Assembly: GCA_025331565.1 (NCBI GenBank)
Contig: JAFREQ010000068.1
Coordinates: forward strand, 310,001 to 374,000
Length of the DNA stretch: 64,000 bases
Reading direction: 5' to 3'
Source: Holacanthus passer
Lineage: Eukaryota > Chordata > Actinopteri > Pomacanthidae
This document shows, piece after piece, positions 35,551-49,287 of this stretch. The translations under genes and the position numbers were made by a program. Below the pieces are notes generated by a model. It was not told where the DNA came from and searched no databases. It saw only the letters and a list, made by a program, of their open reading frames with translations. Positions within the stretch are counted from its first letter, which is position 1. Each line of letters starts with the position of its first letter.

Positions 35551-38424
35551 AAGCGCTGCAGTGAGAAGGAGCCGTGGAGGACTGACCAGACTCCGCGGCG
35601 TGAGTTTTATTGTCTAACTACTTAATTGTAAATAACAGGCCTCGGCGATGTGAACGACCATTCATTCGCCCAGACAGAGTGATTAATCCATGCTGGGCTC
35701 TGGGAGAGTGGGCAATGTGTGTGTGAAAGAGGGAGAGAGAAAGAGAAGGCTCTTTCTTTTGCTTTCTTGTCTCTATCTCACTACCCTGCAGGTCCTAATT
35801 GGTTAATTTCATAAACTCCTCAAAGGGGCGCTCTCCGCCGCCCGCCCTCCCTCCCTTTGATTGAAAAACCCGGTTTAGCATCGCTACCTGCAGCTCCTCT
35901 GCTCTTTGTTGCAGAGGGGGTGAGAGTCAGACTGCGACCGTGGGGGTTCCCTCACAGCGAAATGCAGCGGGGAGATAATGGGCACAACGTTCGGGCCAGA
36001 CGGGGAGGAGGTGGAAGCTGGTCACTTCCCAGTGTTTTGTCCATGGGAAGAGTCTATGACCTGCTCATTACTGCATTCTGGGGTGCTGCTGTGATATCAT
36101 AGCTAACAAGCTGGTCGGGGAATGGAGCAAATCAGACACGATGCCGTGCAAAGTGCTTTTAAACAGCACATCGACTGTTGTGAAATTGACTTTCATAAAT
36201 CCTCGGTTTCATTGCACTGAGTTCAGGACCAGGCTGCGTTCGCCTTTCATAAGCTCAAACTTATGGAGTTACAACACAGATGTTAAGAATCACACAGGAG
36301 CGAATTCAACTGGGTCGCACCACACAAACTACTTCTTACATAGAGATCAGTTGAATATATCAGGTGTAACTATTCCATAATTAACTGAACAAACTCATAA
36401 AAGTAGCTTCCAGCTTCCTAATATAGACACATAGATTTCAGATTGAAGAGTAAGAGAGCGACCATAAGACAAACCGTGAACAAAGTGCAGTTTAATAATG
36501 ACGTGAACTGGTAGGAAAAACAAAAACATAAAACTAAATGTAATAAATAGCACCAGTTATGCTTGTATACCAGATATTTCCACTCATTCCAACTCTGAAC
36601 ACATTTTTTCCATGTATGTATGTATATAAAAATAAAACTGTTGACAGTTGGGTGCAACACATCATGAGTTCCCCTAAAACTGCTGCTTTACCAACTTTCA
36701 TTGTTTTATTGATTGTATCCATCACTAATAAGGAACTAACTCACTGCAGGATCCTGTATGTACATCTTCAATGACTTTGTGTTCAAACACCTCTGTCTCC
36801 ACAGCAAATGTCTCGTCTGACTATTTTACTCGGTGAAAGAAGTGACTCAGATTTTAATTTTGGCCCAACTACAGTATTTTCATGCCAGACAGTCATTTGG
36901 CTTCGTGCACAAAAGTGTTAATGTTTGTTTGCCAGCCGACCAGGGAAGTTGTTTCTTCTACATGAGGCTGAAAATAGATTTGATACGCTTGAAATAACGT
37001 TCAATGAATGAAGCATAATTGTGCATTACCAAAACAGCCGGCTATAATCACTCAATAATAACTGCATTAAATGGCTGCCTGTGAAATTGGTGCAGCCAGA
37101 CATTGAAACGTCTACATCAGTTACTCTGCGAGCAGGCGTCGCCACGCAAACGCCGCTCCTTTGGAAGAAAGGCATTATGGAAACCTCCCTATCGAAGCTC
37201 GGGATCAGAGTCTTTAAAGTGTTTCGCCCCTGAAATGAGCGAGCGAGGCTCCGAGGCCGTGTTTACACTCCCCCTCCGCAGCAACGTGGACCCAGCATGC
37301 GAGTCTGGTCCGGGGACGAGATACCATCGAAGGCCCTTTTCTGTTGCATGCGACGGGCGTACCGCTGCCTTTCCACCCACCTTGACCGATTATTCCTTTC
37401 ATTTATTTATTTACAGGATTTTGCGCTGCGCTATCGAGCTTTTACGAGAGGAATTCCAGCCTTTGTACGGTGGAGGGCCCTTCACAGCAGATAAAAACTC
37501 AAAGTATAAACACGCTCCCATTAGGGAACTGGCAGACGACCAGCCTTTACCTCAAAGGGATCTGCATTATCTGCAAAGCGGCCTCGGTCTGCGTCCGAGT
37601 GATTCACTGCAGGGACCGCGGCGGAGGACTTTGAGATGAGCCAGGTCTAGGTGCAGCCGCGGCCTAAAGGCCAATCTGTCTCCATAAAATTGACTCGTTT
37701 GCTCGAAATGAAAGAACAAGGGGTGTCAGCGTGTTTGAATCCGTGTGCGCGCGCTCTCGAAGCAACCCTAAACTCGCTATGTGTGAACTCTGCGTTTTAA
37801 GTGTGCATTAAATCAACAAGTATGAGCCTCACGGACCATTGAGAGTGCAGCATTCTCATGAAACAGCAAGACACATGCATACCTAAAAAGAATGGATTTC
37901 CCTCAGGTGGCATTTGTCTTTGAGCTGTTTCCTTTAAGGGTTGATAAATATTGTCCTGGGTTTGGCATTGAAGGGGATTTTAAATCAACCCCTCCGTGTG
38001 CTCGTGTGCAACACTAGAGGTACTGTACCTCCGATGCCATCCATCAGCATCACCGGAGCAGTTTACAGTTCTATAAAAGTGTTACTGTGTCTTTGCCTGT
38101 CTGTAAATCAGGTGTGTAGAAGACTGACATCATAAGTAACATAAGACTAATAAAGCAGCAACTAAATCTGAAGGAGTTTCATAAATAATGTATATTAAGA
38201 AGGTGGGGTGGCAATAAAAATGGAGACTGCTGCACCATGGGAATGCTGTCCTGCTGCTGAGGCCTTTTTTTTATTCCTTGCAGAGTCTTATGAAAGGATA
38301 TTAAAAGAAGAAGCAGAGGTTTGTCTTGCAGTTGGATCGAGTTCGAGACAAAGTTGTAACACGAACTGTAAAATGAGCCACCAGACGAAAAATAGTTTGC
38401 AGGATGTGTTTCAGTGAGGGAGCT

Positions 38425-38441
38425 AAAAAAAAAAAAAAAAA
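38425..38441 (+). repeat. A17 homopolymer
   Basis: Uninterrupted run of 17 A followed by GGGGG. Confidence 0.95.
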
Positions 38442-38650
38442 GGGGGAAACACAAACATTCACATCTGCAACTTTCTTTCATCTCGTCTTTCCGTGCCGTT
38501 AGCCATGACCACTGCTCACATTTGCATTTACATATACGACTCTGCAAAAGCCATCTTATTTTTTGCTTATTGAGGCCACTTATCAGTTGCTGTTCCCAAC
38601 CCGGCATAAATCCCGAGGATTAAAAGACTTCAAAAAAAAGAAGTTTTTGA

Positions 38651-38683
38651 GGGTGTAGGAGGGCGGGGGGATAAAGCGGGGGG
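38651..38683 (+). other. Putative G-quadruplex motif
   Basis: Four G runs of length 3, 3, 6 and 6 separated by 7, 1 and 7 bases fit the standard G3+N1-7 pattern on the plus strand, which is antisense to fat4. In fat4 pre-mRNA the strand is C-rich, so any structure would form in DNA rather than in this transcript. Confidence 0.6.
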
Positions 38684-39194
38684 TTTCGGACGAAGGGGGA
38701 GAAGAAGCCGACAGGATGAAAAGAAGTTGGGGGCCCATAGAAATGCTAAGGAAGTGGCCCTCTTTTTCTCCCCCCAAGTCGCTCAGGGGTAGGAAGTTCC
38801 CAGCTCCGCCACTTCATTAATTCATGCTATTTAACAAGCGGGATTGTGGTGGGGCTTCTTCGGCCCCCTTCACACTGGAACCAACAACAGTGCCATCAGT
38901 AACTGACAACCCCCCGGGCGGAGGGGCTATGGCCTCCGGGGTCCACGCTGCAAACAGAGCCACGGGAAGCAGAACCTTGCCATTCAAGAGTTCAGCCTTT
39001 ATTTGTCATCCCTGGTTTCTCCCCACCATACACATCCCCAATCATGGGCCTCCGGGGGTGGATGGCGGATTGGAGGATGAATCTCTACTGTTTCCTATTA
39101 GGACAGAACAGAGGAGGGGGGGGCTCATCAGAGGAATCAGTATGCTCATCCATAACTTCTTAACGTTCGCTGACCACAGGGTTTGTGAGATGGA

Positions 39195-39219
39195 GGGAGA
39201 GGAGGAGGAGGAGGAGGAG
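39195..39219 (+). repeat. GGA trinucleotide run
   Basis: (GGA)n of about eight units with one variation. It produces a poly-Glu stretch in an unsupported plus-strand open frame. Confidence 0.92.
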
Positions 39220-41124
39220 AGTCGAGGTGGCAAGTGCCAAAGAAAAGAAAAAATCGACCAAATCATCCAAACGTTCGCGGCCTATTTTGCTATGTTTTTG
39301 TGGGTAAATGATTCACAGGGTGTTTTCTCCTCCAGGAGCAATGAAACAACCGGAGCTCTGTCCAAAGGAAATTTACAGTCCTTGAAAAATGCCACAGCAC
39401 GAGCTCGTTTAGACGATTCTTCACAGATAGAACCGATTACTGAATGACCCACATCCACTCGAAGGCGACTACTGAACTTTTTATTAGTTAAACTTAAGGT
39501 TGATATATTTGCTGAGATCAATAAGATTAATGATGCTTGAAAATAAAGTCATGATTTAAAATTAGAACAGAAGCGTACTTCTCTAGATACAGAAGATACA
39601 AATAGGCCATAAATAATCAACTTGCACGCGAGAACAGATACTGAACTGAAACAACTATGTTCAGTGTTTCCAAGCTGTTGGGTCAGAAAATGATTAACAG
39701 AGCAGGATAAAAGAAAAAAAAAACAGTTTCATCACACAAAAGTGTTTTTGTATTGTGAAATGTTGGATAATCTTTTGTCAATATAAGTCTAAATTTAAGT
39801 TCTTCCATTGTCGTAAAACAATGCAATACAACAATCCTGCAGGCTGGATCCTGTATTCAAGTGCTGAGTGATGAGATTGTTGCTGAAAATGAACAATAAT
39901 TAGAGTCCACAGCAGTAATTACGTAATTGAAGGCCCCAAATCCTTCCTCACAATGGGACAGTGAGGGTAAATTATACATTTCCTGAATATAATTATTCCA
40001 GGTTTTTGAGTTTTGTGTCTGCGATGCTGCTAATTGCCAGAAATATAAAAGAAGATTTATAAGAGATCAAGTGACCTGATTCTAAGCAGGTCATAAAGGA
40101 ACTTCGCTCACTGGTGAAACAGCTCACAAGACAAATGATGAAGGTTTGTGAGTAGACATGACTTCATTTTAAAGCTCGCTGTAACTCTAAATATACACTG
40201 AATATACAGTGATGCCCAGTAATATGCTGTACATGTGGGTTTCGTCATGCGAACATACCCAGAACCCCCAGGGAAGCCTCATAAGGACGTAAGCTGACAG
40301 ATCATCACAGCCGCGAGGGCGGATTGTAATTTAGCCTGAAGGAAACCTGCATGCGAGGTTGAGTATGATGGCGAAGCCGGGTTATCCTCTCGGCGAATTA
40401 GTCAAAATTAAATTGCTCTAATGCCTGTCTGAAAGAATGTTACCCAGAATCCTTCAGGAGATCCTGCCCGGGCCCCACATCACTCACCGTGCCTGAAGGT
40501 GTTGAAATTGGGGGTTAAATTCCCGTATCTGTAACCTCAGCTGTTCTCCGATCTGCTCATTTATTATCTGACACAGCCGTCGAGGGACTGCGACTGAAAA
40601 TAAACGCTGCGTATGGTGTTATATCGTCAAGTGACATTATCTCGAGTCTGTTATCTGTTATTATTGGACCATAATGAATGGGGGTTAAAGAGTGCACGGA
40701 CGTCTTCTCACAGAACATTAAGTCGGTCGCAAGCGGGCGGGATGAGGGGACGATCTGCGAGGGCGGCCGCCGGCTCCGATTGCGGCTCGGCCTCGTCCCT
40801 TAATTGCTAATACAGTTATTAAGGGATGCCAGTGGGGAGACCACCGGAGTAGGATTGTCCCTGAATTATCACAGTCGCCTTTCAGGGCCGTGGAAATCCT
40901 CTAAAGGCCAGTGATTCAGTGTCACACAAGGCTTTTATCGTTGTCCCACTGGGGCCCGGGAGGATCCCCACTAAGACCCACAAAGCATCACACCAACCTC
41001 GTGCACACGCACACACACATCCTGCTCACACATATGCTAAATATAAGAGTCCACATGTATACAGCACCTGGTGATCAATGACGGCTTCATACTACATATA
41101 AATTCAAAGGTTTTGATTATGTAG

Positions 41125-41370
41125 TGTGTTTAGAACTAAAACGATTAGATGATTAATTGAGAAGCCAATTATCAGAAAACTAATCGATTAATTGTTTTTT
41201 CAATCAAAAACATAAAACTTTTTGTACTTACAGCTTCTAAACTTTAGGGATTATGTCAAAGAAAATTGAATATGTTTAATGATGATAATGACAATACGTT
41301 TATTAAAACAGACCAGTTATTGATTAATTGAGACAGTAAACGATAATCAAAATAATTCTTAGCTGTCGCA
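41125..41370 (+). mobile_element. Percomorph interspersed repeat with AATCGATTAAT ends
   Basis: AGAACTAAAACGATTAGATG at the left, ACTAATCGATTAATTG in the middle, and AAACGATAATCAAAATAATT with CTTAGCTGTCGCATGTAA at the right correspond to a very common fish repeat ('actgaaacgattagtcgattaatcg ... aataatcgttagttgcagc'), from memory. The centre is shortened. It contributes many TAAT/ATTA strings that should not be read as homeodomain enhancers. Confidence 0.6.
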
Positions 41371-44300
41371 TGTAAAATACAGTGTTATATCTTTAGAAAA
41401 ATATTTTCTTTTTGTTTTCTATTTTTTTAAGATAAAATGTCAGTAGTGTTCAAAAATCACAAAGACTGAAAAGTACATTGATTTCTTGTATATTAACATT
41501 AAAACATAATACTATAAAATCAGTACATAGTACAGACTGTGTTATTACACAGTGTATCTCATCCTTTTTTACTACAGAATCAAGATCGAGCCTCTGTCTT
41601 TTCCCTGAAGCTACAAAAGGATCAGGATGTTTAGCTCCAAACAAAAAACTTTCTAACAAACCAAACCATCAAAGCTTCATACAAACAAAACCTCTGATAC
41701 GTCTTCGGAGTCGACGGCTAAAATTAATGACACAATTTCATTTCAAGAGAGGTCATCTTTTAGCTGAAACAGATCTGAGCCGAATCAAAAGTGCTGTTTA
41801 TTCCTCAGATGTGGGACCGAATGGAAACGCTTGCAATTAATACACAGGTCTGCTCCTTGAGTAAACTTTATTCCCATTACGAGGAGCTAAATGCATCGTG
41901 ACTGAACCTACCATTAAGATGACAAGCCTCTTCTGACCCCTTTTTCGTCACGTCTCGGTTTTAAAACATTTCCCAGGACGGGCCACATCTTTACTGAATG
42001 AAGTAATGAACATTAAGGACGCTCCTGCACACGTCGCCCTCAATTTTTTCACTGTTTTTTTTTTGTTTTTTTTCCAACTGGCTGATGAGTTTAACACACA
42101 CGGATGGGTAGAACGGGTAGACGCTACTTTTTTCCCTTAGCCAAACAAGGGGAAATGCCTGGGAATTACCTGTTGGACCCGAGAGATCTTGGCAAGCCCC
42201 ATGCCAGGGCAGAAAGGGCTGCAGAGAAAACATTCAGTTTAACAAACAAAGACAGAGGCAGCTCAGGTCTCGAGGGCAAAATTCGCTCATTAATTCCACT
42301 TAGCTCGATTTTGCACGGTTTTCACTGAGCATTGACTGACAGAGCTTCCTACAAAGACAGCATTGAGACATCTTCACTTCTGCGGCGAGAATCGTTCAAA
42401 GTTTGATAAGGCTACTGTCACGCTGCCGGAGCAGAAAAACTGTGACTTTGACCACCAATTTGGCCGAGAGAGAGTTTCCGATCCGCCTCCTCTTACGACA
42501 AAGAAAAGAGTCCTTAACACACTTTTTCCAAATTAAATGCAATATGCCGTTACATCTGATTGCCGGAGTGAGCGGAGTGAAGTTAACCATCAAAACGGGT
42601 CAGTGCTTTTTAATGTGAGTTTGCTGCCAGGAAGGACAGCAGCCCTCAATTAATTGTCAAGGCGGAAATCCTGCAATTCTAGGATGGGTCCTGTCAATAG
42701 GCTGTAAAATGGGATGGAAAAAGAAAGAAGAAAAAAATTTTGGCTGAGCAGATGTGTTGCAGTTCATGACTCCTTTCCCCCATTCCTGCCCTGTATTGTT
42801 TCATCTGAGTCAGTGTGATAACAAATGGTGGAAAAGACTGACCAGGCATCCCTTTGAAGGCAACAAAAGCCTCCTGGGCTTGTGACATCTCGGCCTGGTG
42901 ACACGTAATCTCGGCGGTCCCAGGCCGTGCCACTATTAGCATGGCAGCAGCGGCGAGCGGAGAGCCGGCCGGCCTCTGTGCTTGCTCAAGCCTCGGCTAA
43001 ATCTGTCTGATTCTCATCAAACAGCGAGGGGGGGGGGACCGAGGGGGGAAAAAACTCGAGCCTAGACTCAATACAGACGCTGCACCACACAACTCGCCTG
43101 GCAGGCAAAGCTGTCACCATTCAGTTTACTCCAGTCCTCCAAAGAGACAAGCCAGCTACAAAAACAGTCTGGTGGTGCCTTGAATCATGAGAAGGAGTAA
43201 GGGGAGAGAGAGGGGAGACACGGGGGTGAGGTAATCTCAGCTTAATGGAATATGATAAGAAAAAGTGTCTTTACCAAAACAAGTCGACAATTGAAAGGTT
43301 GGTTTTAATGCCGTTATCTTGGCGTCTTTTAGGCCTTGGCAGCAGAGGCTGAGATGAATCCTTGACCTCAGTTTCTGCAAAGTTTCACTCCTTCTCAAGT
43401 GGGACAAGATGTTTTTTCCACCTTTTGCGTGACCCATTTTTACCACCTCTGTCCGTCCGCTATACGCTCGCCACTCCGACTGCTTTTGTATTTTCACCCC
43501 CACCTCTTCCCCGAGGGTTTAACCTCGGGTCACCACCAACTTCTTAATCAGTTCAGCACATGACCATTCCTTTCAATCCCCACATACCAGGAGAGAAGCA
43601 CTCCCTGATACAGTAAATTACGATAAAGAGCTCACAACCCAAAATCGAGGGACCATATCCCCGTATGAAAGCCGGGGCCCTGATACATCAATAGACAGAT
43701 TTGGGTGTGGGGCGGCATGGAGGGGCTGCGAAGCACTTCTCCAGAAAATCCACACTTCAAACGAAGCCAGTATTAGATTGAGGAGGGGGGGTAAAGAGGG
43801 GGAGGGTGTGTGGGATGTGAGGAGGATAGAGTCCCTCTATAAAGTCTGCCATGCCAATCCACTGTGGTCACCCAGAGAAAAGAAGGAAAAAGAAAAAATC
43901 TGAAGGGAACCGAGACGGGAACGTGTGTGTTCATGATATTCTTTGAAGGATACAGGCCCGAGTTTCAAATATCTTAATGGTTACCAGTTGGCTTATCATC
44001 ATTTTGATGTCTTAAAAGTAAAATTCATGGACTGTGATGTCCTACTGTCAACGCTGCATGATTTCCCAGTGTTAGACTCTCCATTGTGTTCTCATTATGG
44101 CTCTTTGACCAAACGTCGGAAAGACGACACTGAAGGCGGCATTGGCTGACTGTCAAGGGGGCCGGGGGCAATTTCCTGGGTTAGCTGAAGGGCCTAAAGG
44201 TTAGAGGTCAAAAAGTGCTCAGAAAGGTTGGAAGCCAAGTCAGGAGGGGTTAGAGTTCAGCCCTCGCAGTTGTATTTCTTTTTCCTGCTCGTAAACCCAC

Positions 44301-46171
44301 AGGGTCGACCCCCCTTTTCTGTTAAAAACACTCACAGCCAAAACTAGCGGGATCGACTTTCATCACATCATCTTCTCTAAATGTGTAATTCATTCTGTTT
44401 AAGTTCATCTGTTTGCAAGATTACAGATTTAGGTTATAAGATGTTGAAAAATGATGATAAATTTATGTAACATTAACCTTAAGTTCTGCATCTGTTGGTA
44501 TCTAGAAAGAGAAAAACGACGGCGCTCTGAGGACCTGGACCGAGTTTGCACCCAACAATGCAGCGCCGCATTCTTCAGCATCAAATCAAGTTCAAAATTA
44601 TTTTTGGCAATCCTTGGCAATATATTAGTTGGTGTTTTGGAACACGCACTTCCAGAAATTATTCCATCCTTCACACATGCTGGACGTCTGCCCAGACTGA
44701 GCCCACATACAGAATTTATCAGGAGGGAACCAGAGCCAGGGCTCACTTCAAAGAGAGGCCCTGATAAGAGTGACCCGATAACCTTAAACCTGGACTAGTG
44801 TCCTACACACTGTGATGAGCAGCCAGAGCTCTTTGGCTGACACGGACTTGTGAAAACAAGAGCGCTCGAGAGCTGGACTTGACCAGCGTTGGACTTTTAT
44901 AAAAATGTTTTCGGGCAAAAGCTGCCAATATTTTCAGCCGTGATTTAGAATTTAGATACTGTTTTATTCGCCCAGTATTTCGATTTGACACTTTTTATGT
45001 GACCAGAAATTACGCCAGAGATTTTTTTTTTCCTGCAAAGGGGTAATTGGGGGCTTTTTGTTTATTTGTGGGGTGAAAGAATTTGCAGTAAAATCACATG
45101 AATAAACAAGACTAGAGTTGAATATGCCGACTACAAAAACCTTAAAAAAAAATGTTTTGGGGTGTTTTATGAATTCATTAAATATCCTTCAGTGGAGATC
45201 AAGGAGACGGAGATGGAGAATAACGTGGAACAAAGTCAAACAAAGGAAATCACACAGAATGTGTTTTGGTGGTTATTGTAATTCTTGATGGGGCTAATTT
45301 AACTCATTTCTCATTTAACCCCACCCTGGCGTCACCTATGCATGCAATGGGCATTTTACAAATTGCAGATATTTAATGTTTTGATGCAGAATAGTTTATT
45401 CTTTGCAGAGCAGGGGCTTTGAAAGAGCATTTAGAGCAATCAAGCTAATGAAAGGTGGTAAAAAAGAGGCTGGTTTCATAGTACTCAGTACTTAGTTACT
45501 TTTGACCACTGTAGATCTGTAGTGGGATTACTTTATACTCCGAGTTTAGGTATGAGGATCGGTATTGGAACAGAAAAGTGACAAAAATGACACTGCCAGG
45601 ACATGTTGTGTTACAGTAAAAGGCCGAGTCAAACCCCGGCTTGAAGACCCCAGCGGGGCTCCCAGTCCGGTCCAGCACAGACGCAAGTGAAGAGCCCTCT
45701 CCTGCAAATGAAGATGACAAACAACCTCTGCACTCAGAGGCGATGGGACTCAGAGGGAGGGTGTCAGGGGTCAGAGAATGAAACGGCAACACCTCTGCAG
45801 CCACTTGACAGGATGAAAAAAGAGCGGGAGACAGGGGTGGCGGGGTGTTTGAGAGAGGGTGGGAGCAGCACTTGAGGCCAGAATGGAAGACACAAGCCTC
45901 CCAGCAGCAGCAGTCAGAGGGAAGGGGACACAGGGGCTACTGTTCCCATTGAGGTCTTTGTCTCCCAGGCGCTCTCTTGTTTTTCCTCAGCAAACCGTGG
46001 GTACAATGAAGGCGGCGTGCTCCCCTCCCCTCGCGCAAAGGGCTGTCAATACTGGACCTATCAGACCCTGAATGGCCGAATCAGCCTTCCCATGAAAATC
46101 AAGTCAATGACCTGCTTCCCCTGGCTCTCCTCCTTGTGAAGTGGGTGACAGCTATAATTTCAATAAGTAAA

Positions 46172-46236
46172 ACAGAGGGAGAAAGAGAGCGAGAGAGGGC
46201 GAGCGAGGAGAGAGTAATGAAGAGAGAGAGAGGGAG
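46172..46236 (+). repeat. GA-rich low-complexity tract
   Basis: AGAGGGAGAAAGAGAGCGAG through AGAGAGAGAGAGGGAG; imperfect (GA)n. Confidence 0.9.
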
Positions 46237-46523
46237 TTTTCTCACATGTTGCTGAGGGGACTTTGCCTCAGACTCGGCATCCTCATATAAAATGCATTAA
46301 TTCCTTCGCTGTGAGCTCACCGTAAATGATTCGATTGTGGCCGATTCGACATAGTTTTCCGAGCTTCCCGAGAAAAAAAAAGAAAAGAAAGGAAAAACAT
46401 GATGCCGGGAATGCAAAGACAATTTTGAACCAAACATTTAACTTCAGCCTTCTGACCCAATCAAGTGGAAGAGAAGACAGGCTTTGTCCACCTTGGCCCA
46501 TCCAAGAAAAGTTAGCCAAAGAA

Positions 46524-46535
46524 GGGGGGGGGGGG
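46524..46535 (+). repeat. G12 homopolymer
   Basis: Uninterrupted run of 12 G followed by AGGAGG. Confidence 0.95.
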
Positions 46536-47929
46536 AGGAGGAAAAGAAATGTAAAGATTTTGCCAAGCTTTTGTCACGCCTTAAGGACTGGCTTAGTCAA
46601 TTGCTGTCAGATCAAGAAGACAGAAAGGAAAACAGCCGTGGTTGCCTTATATAAAAAAAACACTTTCTCTCGCAGCCAAGTCGGGAGAGTCCCCATAGAC
46701 AGAATTACACAGTTACTTTTAAAGGATTTGCATTTAAAAGATTGCGTACAGGCCTGAATGCGGGTCGTTTCCCCGTGACCATAGAAACACTAGAAAAGGT
46801 GGAAAATTCAGTCCGCTGAACTTTAAACGACTTTATTAAAGTGTCACTAATCAGACGTGAAAGACACAAGGTTTTAGTGTTTGGGCAAACTTACAGAAAA
46901 ACTGGGAAAAAAAAGCTTAATGACCTGTTAAGAGCATTACTTTGAAAAGCCTTGTTGATGTCCCGTTCCATAAGAAAGAAAAGGACCATTGCTCAAAAAA
47001 TTAATACTCAAGATATTCCAAGAATCTGACTGAAGCGTTGTGTTGAGGAATTCTGATATCAGGCCAACAGAGTTATAAAAAACAATCCCTTACTGGCTGC
47101 CTCTCGTCTTATTTTGTCATTTTATAATAATTTAAGTGCAGTTTAGAGGTTTTGCCCTCAGACAATGAGACAAGTTAAATACATGATATCAGCGCTTCAA
47201 TAAAAATAAATGTTTTTCACTTTGGATCCAGGCGACACTTTCTACAAATGACTGATGATAAATGCGTAATTCCAAAACTTTGTGGCATGTATGTCCAACC
47301 AGAAAAAGCCAAATTCCAGAGCAGAAAATTGCTACCATTACAGCGTAATGGGATAACAACCCCTAGAATAATCCCTCGCTAACAATGGTGAGGTTTGAAA
47401 AGGCTGCTGCGAGTCGTGTTTGGTGTCTGCCAGGCGAGAGCTGCGTTTTACAGCCACCATCCCGGCGATGTAATCTCCGCTCAATGGAGACCTGGAGAGA
47501 GAGCCTCTACACGGGGGTCTCTATCCCCTCCATCCATCCGTCCGCTGATCCGTCCGTCCCGTCCCCACAGACACGGACAGACCTCATTTCCATCCGACAC
47601 ACACTGTGTGAAAGGGTTGGGGGTCTTATGATGAGAAAGAATAAAACTGCAGCAAGACAGGACTGAGAGGAGGGGAGGAGAGTTTTTTGGGGGGGGGTTG
47701 GTCGATGAATTAGCATTGGTGCTACAGATTAAAAAGAGCCTCTGATCTTCTGGGCTGGTCCTAATCACATACACCCTAAATGAATCATCCTGGGACTTCA
47801 GAATTAACACAGAGCGAACTGATGTATGCAGAGAAAAACAACAATGTAAACAAGCCCAACAATGGGGTAGCGACTGCAGGAGGCTAATTTGTGTCATAAT
47901 GAGGAGGATTAATGAGGGCAACAAAAACC

Positions 47930-47944
47930 TTTTTTTTTTTTTTT
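47930..47944 (+). repeat. T15 homopolymer
   Basis: Uninterrupted run of 15 T. Confidence 0.95.
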
Positions 47945-49287
47945 AAAGATGAGAGGTTTTCTAACAGTGTGGAAGGTGCTCATTTCATCTTCTTAGCATA
48001 AATCCTGAATAATGCGCTCAAGATTGTGCAAGAATTATTCAGTTTTGCCACAATTTCACAACCAGAATCAACATATTTCCAAGCTTTAAATCTTTAACTA
48101 TAACATACAGTATGTACACATGACTCTTTCAAATGGTTGAAAGTTGCTCTAAGGTTTTGATGTTTGCATGTATTTTTCCTTCTGTTCCAGGCAGCCCTCA
48201 GTTTCCATTAATATCTGTGCGATACAGAAATGAATCAGCTCAGTCCATGTTACATTAATGCAACGCAGTTCGGTGAGGATTGATTAGAAAAGTTTGCATT
48301 TTCCTATCCCCTAACAATAATTTGTAACTCTCACTTTAAAAAAAATTGCAAACTTCATGTTTTAATAATGAATAACTCAAGCAATACTCAAGCGTCTACT
48401 AATAGATTTTTGTATCAAATGATGGAAACCAATGGCTAATAAACGCTACTATATCAATAAAGACAGAAAATCTTCAGATGTAATTGCATTTATATGACAA
48501 TGATGTGTTTCATGACTATAACTTCACCACCAGGCATCTATAATAAATTCAAGAAATTTAAAATCAGAATATTTTCTTGGCATCGCTGTCAAATCTACTT
48601 CATACTTCAGTATTTTCCCTCTTAGTCGTCTGACCCCAGGAGGTAGAGCTACAAAACCCAAACTCCTGTGAGAGGCTGGAGTCGTCGTCGCGTTAATGCC
48701 AAACAGCACCATGTCCACGCTGCCTCCATATGGAGTCGTACACCGGGGGCAGACGGGGCATTTTGACAGTCGGGGGATCAAACTGTTTCCATATGACCAC
48801 AGCTGGCGCGACTCCAGGCCCGGGCAACCACGGCTTCCTCACAGGCCCGAGTCGGGGGCTCGTGCGAACTCAACAGCGGGTGTCGCGTATAAAGCCTGAG
48901 AATAAATCTTGAGTTTCAAAGACGATTTGAAATCTGATGCCCTTGGCCTACAACTGTTTGATTTCCATGAGGAGAGTTTCATTCCCAAAGAGAATTCTCC
49001 GACTTACTGTAAAAAAAAAAAAGACTTGATCTCTGACAATAAAAGCAACTATGTGCAGAATTTTTATGTGATGCGATTTTTATTTCTCAGCGTCCCACGA
49101 GTGTAAATTATTCTCTGCCACAGTTTCTGTTTTGATTCTACCAATGGGGAGGCAGGAAAAAAAAAAATGTTTCCTAGGATGAAACTACAATTTTCAGATG
49201 TATTAGGTGCTTTTTAAAATGAAGTCATTTTATAACACAGAGTCGTGCTTGATCTGAAAAATGTAACCTCGATATTTAATCTCTTTT

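Larger units (their letters stand above)
34501..45000 (-). other. fat4: Fat4 intron 1, middle portion B
   Basis: Intronic. It contains a polypurine-rich tract (35300-35550), a putative G-quadruplex motif (38651-38683), A17 (38425-38441), a GGA run (39195-39219) and a copy of a percomorph repeat (41125-41370). Two long plus-strand open frames (37103-37639, 178 codons; 38824-39447, 207 codons) have no recognised homology. The remainder is unique, partly GC-rich at 40700-40800 and 42880-43100. Confidence 0.75.

Noticed and set aside
41125..41370. Cluster of TAAT/ATTA sites read as a homeodomain enhancer
   Set aside because: The sites belong to a recognisable interspersed repeat with AATCGATTAAT sequences at its ends, so they are explained by the repeat.
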